From positions 1 to 26,329 of the forward strand of contig JAEWFH010000123.1 of NCBI GenBank assembly GCA_023388955.1: a stretch of DNA of 26,329 bases, given 5' to 3'. The position numbers and the translations under genes were made by a program. Of this stretch, positions 15,419-22,123 are shown one piece after another. This DNA is from Pseudomonadota bacterium (lineage in GTDB: Bacteria > Pseudomonadota > Gammaproteobacteria > Xanthomonadales > Xanthomonadaceae). The notes beneath the pieces are model-generated. The model was not told the DNA's origin, searched no databases, and saw only the letters and a program-made list of their open reading frames with translations. The stretch's first letter is position 1; each line of letters opens with the position of its first letter.

Positions 15419-15494
15419 TGGTGGCCAGGGAGGGAATCGAACCCCCGACACGGGGATTTTCAATCCCCTGCTCTACCAACTGAGCTACCTGGCC
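15419..15494 (-). tRNA. tRNA-Phe (anticodon GAA)
   Basis: On the minus strand a 76-base cloverleaf begins GGCCAGGTAGCTCAGTTGG, has the anticodon stem-loop with TTGAAAA (anticodon GAA, plus-strand 15459-15461), T-loop GGTTCGATTCC, and encoded CCA (plus-strand TGG at 15419-15421). It reads UUC and UUU. Confidence 0.97.
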
Positions 15495-15523
15495 ACGTCA
15501 CGGGCGCGCCGTGAAGGAGCGGC

Positions 15524-15552
15524 ATGATAACGGCGCGCGCTGGAACCGGCAA
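15524..15552 (-). promoter_or_regulatory. Sigma70 promoter of tRNA-Phe
   Basis: On the minus strand TTGCCG (plus 15547-15552) and TATCAT (plus 15524-15529, 5 of 6) are exactly 17 bases apart, with a GC-rich discriminator after the -10. The start point would be near 15517, about 22 bases before the mature tRNA. Confidence 0.7.
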
Positions 15553-15593
15553 GCGTTATGCTCGATCCCGTCGAAGTTACCGGTGGAGGACGC

Positions 15594-16034
15594 ATGAGGC
15601 GCGCATACCTTGCAGCCTTGGGCGCGGCGGCGCTCGCATTGGGGCTTTCCGCCTGCGCATCCGGCCCACGGCTGTCGGACACCGACAAGCTCGGGCTGTA
15701 CCAGCGCAACGCCGGTGAGCCGGTGCCGAAGATCCACTATTTCGGTACCCCACGCAGTTGGGAGCCCATCGGCGAACGCGCGCTGGTGGTCTGGGTACGC
15801 GGCAACGAGGGGTACCTGTTCACGCTGGATGCGCCGTGCCCCGACCTGTCGTTCGGAAAGGCGATCCGCATCGGCGACCAGAGCGGCGACGTGTTCGCCG
15901 GGTTCGACTCGGTGCGGGTCCTTGGGGGTTCCGCGCCCGGCCTGGCGTGCCGGATCCGCACCATCCAGCCGTTGGACCGGGACGCGCTCAGGGAAGACGA
16001 AAAGTCGCTGCGTCAGTCGCTGGGCGGGACGTAG
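15594..16034 (+). CDS. DUF6491-like small lipoprotein
   Basis: This 146-residue protein begins MRRAYLAALGAAALALGLSAC, a clear lipoprotein signal with lipobox LSAC. The mature region (DTDKLGLYQRNAGEPVPKIHYFGTPRSWEPIGERALVVWV...YLFTLDAPCPDL...GLACRIRTIQPLDRDAL) follows the DUF6491 pattern known from Xanthomonadales and relatives; it has two further cysteines that may form a disulfide. The function is unknown and the location is presumably periplasmic, membrane-anchored. GGTGGAGGA just before ATG 15594 fixes the start. Its 3' end overlaps the convergent yggX by 22 bases. Confidence 0.85.
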   Translation: MRRAYLAALGAAALALGLSACASGPRLSDTDKLGLYQRNAGEPVPKIHYFGTPRSWEPIGERALVVWVRGNEGYLFTLDAPCPDLSFGKAIRIGDQSGDVFAGFDSVRVLGGSAPGLACRIRTIQPLDRDALREDEKSLRQSLGGT

Positions 16035-16285
16035 CCGGCGACCTGGGCCACCTCGCCTTCGAACAGGAACTTCACCATCTGTTCCTCGAGGAAGGCGCGG
16101 TGCTTCGGGTCCATCGGGGACAGGCGGTTCTCGTTGATGAGCATGGTCTGGTGGGCGAGCCACGCCTGCCAGGCCGGCTTGCCGATGTTGGCGTACACGC
16201 GCTTGCCCAGCTCACCGGGCCAGGGGACGAAGTCCAGTCCTTCGGCGTCGCGTTTGTGGTGCTGGCAGTAGACCTGTCGGGGCAT
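16013..16285 (-). CDS. yggX: YggX family oxidative damage protection / iron-trafficking protein
   Basis: The 90-residue protein contains the family core MPRQVYCQHHKRDAEGLDFVPWPGELGKRVY with the single conserved Cys7, then QTMLINENRLSPMDPKHRAFLEEQMVKFLFEG. YggX protects iron-sulfur clusters and limits iron-driven damage, and is commonly encoded next to mutY, as here (2 bases after the mutY stop). ATG 16285 gives the normal N-terminus. Co-expression with MutY fits their shared link to oxidative damage and to an Fe-S enzyme. Confidence 0.95.
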   Translation of the reverse strand: MPRQVYCQHHKRDAEGLDFVPWPGELGKRVYANIGKPAWQAWLAHQTMLINENRLSPMDPKHRAFLEEQMVKFLFEGEVAQVAGYVPPSD

Positions 16286-16287
16286 GT

Positions 16288-17355
16288 TCAAGGGGTCCTG
16301 GCGGCGGCCGCTTGGCCGGCCGGGGCCAGCAGGCGGCGGATGGGGGCGGGGATGCCGAGGCGGTCGAGGCCCTCGGGCGCGACCCAGCGAAGGCCGTCAT
16401 TGTCGCCCACCGCGGCGCGGGTTTCGATTCCGCGCCAGTGCAGGGGCTGCAGCCGCAGGCGGTAGTGGCTGAAGGCATGGTCGACGTGGGGCAGGGCTTC
16501 GCCCGCTTCGAAATCGCCGGCCAGGTGGCGCCGGAACCACTCGCGCGCGGCCGCCGCATCCTCCGCCTGCGGCAGCGTCCACAGCGACGCCCAGATGCCG
16601 GCGGGTGGCCGCTGCTGCAACAGGACGCGACCGTCCGGGTCCTGCAGCCACAGCACGGTGGCCTGGCGTTGCGGGAGCACCTTGCCGGGGCGCGGGGTCG
16701 GCAGTTCGGTGGTACGCCCCTGCAGACGGGCCTGGCAGTCGTCCTGCAGCGGGCACAGCATGCAGGCGGGATCGGCGCGGGTGCAGACGGTCGCCCCCAG
16801 GTCCATCTGCGCCTGGGTGTAGTCGGCCAGGCGCCCGCGCGGCAGGTGCCCTTCGGCCAGCGTCCACAGCTGCTTCTCCACCCGCGACAGGTTCGGCCAG
16901 CCCTCCGCGGCGTGGTAGCGCGCCAGCACGCGCTTGACGTTTCCGTCCAGGATCGCGTGGCGCCCGCCCCAGGCCTGCGCGGCGATCGCCGCCGCGGTGC
17001 TGCGGCCGATGCCGGGCAGTGCCTGCAGCGCCTCCACGCTGGTGGGCAGGGCGCCGCCGTGCTGGTCCATGCACAGCCTGGCGGTGGCGTGCAGGTTGCG
17101 GGCACGGGCGTAGTAGCCCAGGCCCGACCACAGCGCGAGCACCTGCTCCTGGGGCGCGGCGGCCAGCGCCGGCAGGTCCGGGAGGGCGGCGGTGAAGCGC
17201 TCGAAATACGGGATCACCGTGGCGACCCGGGTCTGCTGCAGCATGATTTCCGACAGCCAGACCCGGTAGGGGCTGCGCGGGTGCTGCCAGGGCAGGTCGT
17301 GGCGGCCGGCGTGGTCGAACCAGGCCAGCAGGCGGGTGGCGAAATCGGCGGTCAT
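16288..17355 (-). CDS. mutY: Adenine DNA glycosylase MutY
   Basis: The 355-residue repair enzyme removes adenine mispaired with 8-oxoguanine. Glu36 in LSEIMLQQT and the catalytic Asp137 in AILDGNVKRVLAR are present, with the helix-hairpin-helix ALPGIGRSTAAAI (112-124). The [4Fe-4S] motif C-x6-C-x2-C-x5-C is at Cys191, 198, 201 and 207. The C-terminal NUDIX-like domain (about 230-345, TVLWLQDPDGRVLLQQRPPAGIWASLWTLPQ) recognises 8-oxoG. Start ATG 17355 overlaps the stop of the AsmA-like gene by 4 bases, so translation is probably coupled. yggX follows. Confidence 0.96.
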   Translation of the reverse strand: MTADFATRLLAWFDHAGRHDLPWQHPRSPYRVWLSEIMLQQTRVATVIPYFERFTAALPDLPALAAAPQEQVLALWSGLGYYARARNLHATARLCMDQHGGALPTSVEALQALPGIGRSTAAAIAAQAWGGRHAILDGNVKRVLARYHAAEGWPNLSRVEKQLWTLAEGHLPRGRLADYTQAQMDLGATVCTRADPACMLCPLQDDCQARLQGRTTELPTPRPGKVLPQRQATVLWLQDPDGRVLLQQRPPAGIWASLWTLPQAEDAAAAREWFRRHLAGDFEAGEALPHVDHAFSHYRLRLQPLHWRGIETRAAVGDNDGLRWVAPEGLDRLGIPAPIRRLLAPAGQAAAARTP

Positions 17356-18629
17356 GGCGCGTCCGGTCCGGTTGGCATCTCCAGTTCGACCCCGTGCAGG
17401 GTCGCGCCGGGCAGTTCCAGCCGTGGCACGGACAGCCGTCCCTGCAACGGTGGCAACGGCGTTCCGTCGGGCTGGTGTTCCAGCCAGTCCAGTACCGCGG
17501 TCAGGTGGAACCTGGCGTCCAGCCGGGCCGTGCCGTGTTCCAGGCGCAGTCCGGCCGGGCCGGAGAGGTCGGCCTGTCCTTCATAGGCGAGCGTGAACGG
17601 CAGCGCGGTGGTCGAGTCCGCCAGCGGCGCGGGCAGCCGGGGCCAGCCCGGTGGCCATTCGGCGATGTGCCCCTCCAGTTCCAGCGCCATCCCGTCCTGC
17701 CAGCTGAACCCGCCCCGGCCGCGCAGGTCGGGCACGGTGCCATCGCCGCGCAGCACCAGCGCAGCGGGCGCGATTTCCAGCCGGCCGTCCAGGTAGCGCA
17801 CCGGCGCGGCCAGGCCGGCGCTGAACCGCAGGGCCTCGCGGCCGGGCGCAAGGTGGCGCGCACGCATTCCCAGCTGCATGCCGTCCAACCCGAGGCCGTC
17901 GTCGCCGGCATGCAGGCGCGCGGACAGCACCGCTTGCATGGGCAGGCTCCAGGAATCCGCCACCACGGTGGCATTGCCGGCCATGCCGACCGCCGCATCG
18001 CGCCGTGGGGCGGCCAGTGTTGCGTACAGGTCGAACGGCAGCCGCGTGCCGCCCGCCAGCAGCAGTTCGCCGCCAACGTGGCCGCGGACGGGCTGTCCCG
18101 GTGCAAGGAACGGCACGTCCAGCCTGATCCCGCGCACGCTCCAGTCGCCGCCCGCGACGGTGCCGCCCGTGATCCCGAGACCGCTGGTAAGCGTCGGCAC
18201 CCGCGGGCTGCCCCCTTCGGGCCGGGTGGCGAGCCAGGCCTGCAGCTCCTGCAGGTCGAGGGTGGGGGAGTCCAGTTCGATCCGCTCCACCGTCAGGTCC
18301 GCGCCGCGGGCGCGCAGGGTCGACCAGGGCAGGGCCAGGTAGGCGCGGTGGGCCGTGAGCAGGGGCACGTCCGACCCCGGGCGGCGGGCCTCCAGGCCGC
18401 GCACCATCAGGTGCGGGACGCCACGCAGCCGGTACTCCGCCGCCCCATCGAAGCGGATATCCAGTCCGAGCGCGTTGCCGGCCTGGCGCAGCACCAGCCC
18501 GGCCACCTGGGGCGGTCGTGACAGCCAGGCGATCGCAATGACCAGCAGCGTGACCAGCACCAGCAAGGCTGCCAGCAGCAGCTTGCCGCGCCGGCGCGAC
18601 CAGGTTCCCGGGCCCGTGCCGGCGTCCAC
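17352..18629 (-). CDS. AsmA-like single-pass membrane protein
   Basis: This 425-residue protein starts with GTG at 18629. A basic segment (SRRRGK) and one transmembrane helix (about 15-36, LLLAALLVLVTLLVIAIAWL) are followed by a long periplasmic region of repeated beta-strand units (LRGVPHLMVRGLEARRPG, LTVERIELDSPTLDLQELQAWL, GLGITGGTVAGGDWSVRGIRLDV). This is the pattern of AsmA/YhdP/TamB-type proteins, which bridge the periplasm and move phospholipids to the outer membrane. It is shorter than most of them. The subfamily and exact role are not clear. It is placed 11 bases after ftsY and overlaps mutY by 4 bases, so these form an operon. Confidence 0.8.
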   Translation of the reverse strand: MDAGTGPGTWSRRRGKLLLAALLVLVTLLVIAIAWLSRPPQVAGLVLRQAGNALGLDIRFDGAAEYRLRGVPHLMVRGLEARRPGSDVPLLTAHRAYLALPWSTLRARGADLTVERIELDSPTLDLQELQAWLATRPEGGSPRVPTLTSGLGITGGTVAGGDWSVRGIRLDVPFLAPGQPVRGHVGGELLLAGGTRLPFDLYATLAAPRRDAAVGMAGNATVVADSWSLPMQAVLSARLHAGDDGLGLDGMQLGMRARHLAPGREALRFSAGLAAPVRYLDGRLEIAPAALVLRGDGTVPDLRGRGGFSWQDGMALELEGHIAEWPPGWPRLPAPLADSTTALPFTLAYEGQADLSGPAGLRLEHGTARLDARFHLTAVLDWLEHQPDGTPLPPLQGRLSVPRLELPGATLHGVELEMPTGPDAP

Positions 18630-18640
18630 GAGCGGCCGCT

Positions 18641-19960
18641 TCAGCCGCCGAGTTTCTGCGGCAGCAATGCGTCGACGAAGGCCTCGGCGTCGAAGACCCG
18701 CAGGTCCTCCGGCTGCTCGCCGATGCCGGCGAACCGGATCGGGATGCCGAACTCACGCGCCAGCGCGAACACCACGCCCCCCTTGGCGGTGCCGTCGAGC
18801 TTGGTCACCACCAGGCCGGTCACCCCGACCGCGGCGTGGAACTGGCGCAGCTGGCTGAGCGCGTTCTGCCCGGTGGTACCGTCGATCACCATCAGCACCT
18901 CGTGCGGTGCCCCGGGGTCGATCTTGCCCAGCACGCGACGGATCTTGCCCAGCTCGGCCATCAGCCCGGCCTGGGTGTGCAGCCGGCCGGCGGTATCGGC
19001 GATCAACACCTCGGTGCCGCGTGCCTTCGCGGCCTGCAGCGCGTCGAAGGCGACCGAGGCCGGGTCCGCGTCCTGGCCCTGTGCGATCACCGCGACCCCG
19101 TTGCGCTCGCCCCAGGCCTGCAGCTGTGCCACCGCGGCGGCGCGGAAGGTGTCGCCGGCGGCCAGCATCAGCGAGCGGCCCTCGCCACGGAAGCGGTGCG
19201 CCAGCTTGCCGATGGTGGTGGTCTTGCCGACACCGTTCACCCCGACCGTCAGCAGCACGAACGGGCGGGCTCCGGACTCGATCACCAGGGGCTTTGCGAC
19301 CGGTTCCAGCAGGGCCAGCAGCTCGGCGCGCAGGGCGGCAAGCAGCGCGCCGGAATCGGCGAACTCGCGGGCCTTCATCCGCTTGCGCAGTGAATCGACC
19401 AGCTCGGTGGTCGCGGTCATGCCGACGTCGGCGGTGATCAACGCGGTCTCGATATCGTCCAGCAGGGACTCGTCGAGCTTGGGGTTGGAATAGAACAGGC
19501 CGCTGAAGCCGCGCGCGAACGCGCTGCCGCGCAGGCGCTCGCGCCAGCCGCGGCTGCCGGCGGGGGCGGCTGGGGTGCTGGTGCTGGCGCCGGGCAGGTC
19601 GGCGCCGGTTTGTAGGGCGGGCGGGGCAGCCGGGATAGCCGGGACCGGCGGAGCGACCGGTGCCACGTCCGGAGCAGGAGCTGCAGGGCTGGCTTCGGCT
19701 ACCGCGGAGGCCTCCGCCGGTGCAGGTTCTGCGACAGGTTCCGGGGTTGCCGGCGCGGCGGCGGCGGGGCGTTCTTCCGCTGCCGGTCCGACCGGGGCAG
19801 GGGCCGGGGCAGGCCGTTCCTCCAGCTCCGGCGCCGCGTCTTCAACCGGTGCTTCGTCCGCGGGCTTCGCATCCGGGAACGCGGCCGCGAGTTCGGCGAC
19901 GCTGAAACGGCGTCCGCCGGGAGTGTCTTCCGGCTTTTTCCGGCGAAAAAGGCTGGCCAT
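18641..19960 (-). CDS. ftsY: Signal recognition particle receptor FtsY
   Basis: The 439-residue GTPase docks ribosome-nascent chain-SRP complexes at the membrane. The acidic, low-complexity A domain (about 25-135) is unusually Ala/Pro-rich. The N domain (about 150-225, LDESLLDDIETALITADVGM) and the G domain follow, with GVNGVGKT (240-247), DTAGR (322-326), TKLD (386-389) and the closing GIGEQPEDLRVFDAEAFVDALL. Start ATG 19960 (MASLFRRKKP) is normal. It is divergent from rsmD, the common arrangement in gammaproteobacteria, and leads the AsmA-like/mutY/yggX run. Confidence 0.97.
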   Translation of the reverse strand: MASLFRRKKPEDTPGGRRFSVAELAAAFPDAKPADEAPVEDAAPELEERPAPAPAPVGPAAEERPAAAAPATPEPVAEPAPAEASAVAEASPAAPAPDVAPVAPPVPAIPAAPPALQTGADLPGASTSTPAAPAGSRGWRERLRGSAFARGFSGLFYSNPKLDESLLDDIETALITADVGMTATTELVDSLRKRMKAREFADSGALLAALRAELLALLEPVAKPLVIESGARPFVLLTVGVNGVGKTTTIGKLAHRFRGEGRSLMLAAGDTFRAAAVAQLQAWGERNGVAVIAQGQDADPASVAFDALQAAKARGTEVLIADTAGRLHTQAGLMAELGKIRRVLGKIDPGAPHEVLMVIDGTTGQNALSQLRQFHAAVGVTGLVVTKLDGTAKGGVVFALAREFGIPIRFAGIGEQPEDLRVFDAEAFVDALLPQKLGG

Positions 19961-19976
19961 GTACAGGTGCTTTCAT

Positions 19977-19996
19977 GAATGCGCGAGAATGCGCGA
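19977..19996. repeat. Perfect tandem 10-base duplication between ftsY and rsmD
   Basis: GAATGCGCGA occurs twice in direct succession (19977-19986 and 19987-19996) in the 66-base divergent intergenic region. The period of one helical turn would put both copies on the same DNA face, as in some operators. No known binding consensus is recognised. Confidence 0.6.
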
Positions 19997-20026
19997 CATG
20001 CTAGCACCGGCCACGGCCCAGACCCG

Positions 20027-20698
20027 ATGAAACGACGCGCCCAGGACGGCCCCGGGCGGGCACCGCGGCCCGCTCAGGGACAGGTGCGAGTGATCGCCGG
20101 GCGCTGGCGCGGTACCCGGCTGCCGGTACCCGGCATCGAAGGCCTGCGCCCGACGCCGGACCGCGTCCGCGAGACCCTGTTCAACTGGCTGGCCCCGGTG
20201 CTCCCCGGGTCGCGGGTGCTCGATCTGTTCGCCGGCAGCGGGGCGCTGGGGCTGGAAGCAGTCTCCCGTGGTGCCGCCGGCGCGGTGCTGGTGGAGCGCG
20301 ACCCTCGCGTTGCCGCGGGCCTGCGGGCGCTGGCAGGGCGGCTGCAGGGCGGGGAGGGGGTCGAGGTGGTGCAGGCCGATGCGCTGCACTGGCTGGAGCG
20401 TGGCGGTGCGCGCTTCGACATCGCCTTCGTCGACCCGCCGTTCGCCTCCGGGCTGCTGCAGCCGGCGCTGGCCGCCCTGCTGCCGCGCATGGCCCCGGAC
20501 GGCTGGATCTATACCGAAGGGCCACCCGAAGCGACACCGCGGTTGCCGCCGCAGTACCGCCTCCACCGCGAGGGACGCACCCGCGACACCCGCTACGCAC
20601 TGCACCGTTGCGACGGCACCGGCGCAAAGCCGGAGGCGCCGGTTGCTACACTCCCGGCAGGCCCCGACACCCCACCGGCCGCCGATACCGAGACATGA
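20027..20698 (+). CDS. rsmD: 16S rRNA (guanine-966-N2)-methyltransferase RsmD
   Basis: The 223-residue SAM-dependent enzyme methylates G966 of 16S rRNA. RVIAGRWRGTRLPVP and RPTPDRVRETLFNWL are the family's N-terminal signatures; motif I is VLDLFAGSGALGLEAVSRGA (64-83) and the catalytic motif IV is DPPF (136-139). A Pro/Thr-rich tail of about 25 residues after the core is longer than in E. coli. Start ATG 20027 is preferred; the frame opens slightly earlier and the ribosome site is weak. It overlaps coaD by the ATGA at 20695-20698, indicating coupled translation. Confidence 0.94.
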   Translation: MKRRAQDGPGRAPRPAQGQVRVIAGRWRGTRLPVPGIEGLRPTPDRVRETLFNWLAPVLPGSRVLDLFAGSGALGLEAVSRGAAGAVLVERDPRVAAGLRALAGRLQGGEGVEVVQADALHWLERGGARFDIAFVDPPFASGLLQPALAALLPRMAPDGWIYTEGPPEATPRLPPQYRLHREGRTRDTRYALHRCDGTGAKPEAPVATLPAGPDTPPAADTET

Positions 20699-21198
20699 CC
20701 AAGGCACGCGACCGCATCGCCGTCTACCCCGGCACCTTCGACCCGATCACCTGTGGTCACATCGACCTGGTGGACCGGGCTGCGCCGCTGTTCGATCGCC
20801 TGGTCGTGGGCGTGGCTGCCAGTCCGAACAAGAAACCGGCGTTGCCGCTCGAGCTGCGCGTGGAGCTGGCCCGGCAGGGCCTGGCGCACCATGCCCATGT
20901 CGAGGTGCGTGGCTTTGATTCGCTGCTGGCGCACTTCGTCGCCGAGGTCGGTGGCGGGGTACTGCTGCGGGGGCTGCGGGCGGTCTCGGACTTCGAATAC
21001 GAGTTCCAGCTGGCCAGCATGAACCGGCACCTGATCCCCGACGTCGAGACGCTGTTCCTGACGCCGTCGGAGCACTACAGCTTCATCTCCTCGTCCCTGG
21101 TGCGCGAGATCTCGCGGCTGGGCGGGGATGTCTCCAGCTTCGTCACCCCCGCCGTCGCACAGGCCCTGCAGTCGCAGTGGCGGCGCACCACGGGATGA
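20695..21198 (+). CDS. coaD: Phosphopantetheine adenylyltransferase
   Basis: The 167-residue enzyme makes dephospho-CoA from 4'-phosphopantetheine and ATP, the fourth step of CoA synthesis. The nucleotidyltransferase signature TFDPITCGH is at residues 14-22, RGLRAVSDFEYEFQLASMNR at 92-111, and the ISSSLVRE motif at 131-138. Length and sequence are typical. The start overlaps the rsmD stop in an ATGA, so the two are co-translated; rsmD-coaD is a widely conserved pair. Confidence 0.97.
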   Translation: MTKARDRIAVYPGTFDPITCGHIDLVDRAAPLFDRLVVGVAASPNKKPALPLELRVELARQGLAHHAHVEVRGFDSLLAHFVAEVGGGVLLRGLRAVSDFEYEFQLASMNRHLIPDVETLFLTPSEHYSFISSSLVREISRLGGDVSSFVTPAVAQALQSQWRRTTG

Positions 21199-21281
21199 CC
21201 GGCCCGGCGCCCCGGTGGCGCCTTCCACCACACCGCGGCTTCGGCCGGAACCACAACCAGGACCACAACGGGGAAAACCAC

Positions 21282-21785
21282 ATGAACACCACCACACGCC
21301 TGATGCTGCTCGCCTGCCTTTCGCTGCCGCTGCTGGCGGCCTGCCAGGACGACGGTGCCGCCGTCGAAGAGCAGGCCACGGTCGAGCAGGCCCCGCTCAC
21401 CGCGCCCACCACCGCGGACGACAACGAATGGGCCGCCTACCTGTCCGACGTGGTCCGCCGCAACATGGGCGAGATCACCAACAGCCCGTATGTCTACTAC
21501 CTGCCCGGCTCGCAGAGCGAGGGCTACGAGGGCCAGCGCGAGCGCCTGGCCGAAGAAGTCGAGATCGCGATGATGCGCGGCGTGCAGCCGGGCAACATGG
21601 TCGCCTTCGCCTCCCCCGAGTCCACCGCGATGGCCGACATCGTGGTCGCGGCCTTCGAGCCGGTGGACGAGGGCGCGATGAAGGGCGTCAAGGTGCTCTT
21701 CATCGGTAACGCCGCCGACGAGGCGCGTGTCCGCGACGCCGTTGCGCTTGCCGGCGTCGACTTCCAGTTCGTGGAAGCACGCTGA
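21282..21785 (+). CDS. Unrecognised lipoprotein between coaD and ferredoxin
   Basis: This 167-residue protein has a lipoprotein signal (MNTTTRLMLLACLSLPLLAAC, lipobox LAAC, Cys at residue 21), then a short acidic/Ala-rich linker and a globular part: NEWAAYLSDVVRRNMGEITNSPYVYYLPGS, RERLAEEVEIAMMRGVQPGNMVAFASPESTAMADIVVAAF, MKGVKVLFIGNAADEARVRDAVALAGVDFQFVEAR. The alternating strands and helices suggest an alpha/beta fold, with the last segment resembling a Rossmann-like strand-helix-strand. I cannot name a family. GGGGA lies upstream of ATG 21282. It lies 83 bases after coaD and 70 before the ferredoxin gene, probably within the same transcription unit. Confidence 0.85.
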   Translation: MNTTTRLMLLACLSLPLLAACQDDGAAVEEQATVEQAPLTAPTTADDNEWAAYLSDVVRRNMGEITNSPYVYYLPGSQSEGYEGQRERLAEEVEIAMMRGVQPGNMVAFASPESTAMADIVVAAFEPVDEGAMKGVKVLFIGNAADEARVRDAVALAGVDFQFVEAR

Positions 21786-21855
21786 GTCCGTCCGGCCCGC
21801 GCCGCGCCCCGGCGCGGGCCACCGCCGGCGCAGGTCGCCGGTTGCAGGTCCCCCC

Positions 21856-22107
21856 ATGTCACTGAAGATCAACGAGCTCTGCATCAATTGCGATGTATGT
21901 GAGCCGGCCTGCCCCAACGAGGCCATAACCCAGGGCGAGACGATCTACGTCATCGACCCCGCGCGCTGCACCGAGTGCGTCGGCCACTTCGACGAGCCGC
22001 AATGCGTCGAAGTGTGCCCGGTGGAGTGCATCGACCCCGACCCCGCCTTCCCGGAAACACACGAGCAGTTGCTGGCCAAGCTCGTGGCCCTGGGTGGCGT
22101 GGGCTGA
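21856..22107 (+). CDS. yfhL: YfhL family 2[4Fe-4S] ferredoxin
   Basis: The 83-residue Allochromatium-type ferredoxin shows the first motif C9-x2-C12-x2-C15-x3-C19-P and the second C38-x2-C41-x8-C50-x3-C54-P, with the extra Cys58 in CPVECI. The 8-residue insert between C41 and C50 (VGHFDEPQ) and the C-terminal helix are hallmarks of this low-potential type. It carries single electrons in the cytoplasm; partners are unknown. The coaD-ferredoxin neighbourhood is common in gammaproteobacteria. The ggt gene begins 16 bases after its stop. Confidence 0.95.
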   Translation: MSLKINELCINCDVCEPACPNEAITQGETIYVIDPARCTECVGHFDEPQCVEVCPVECIDPDPAFPETHEQLLAKLVALGGVG

Positions 22108-22123
22108 TAGCGGAGAGCAGTCC

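Noticed and set aside
13818..15479. A long minus-strand open frame opposite the catalase, running into tRNA-Phe
   Set aside because: It is antisense to a fully conserved catalase and would read through a tRNA gene.
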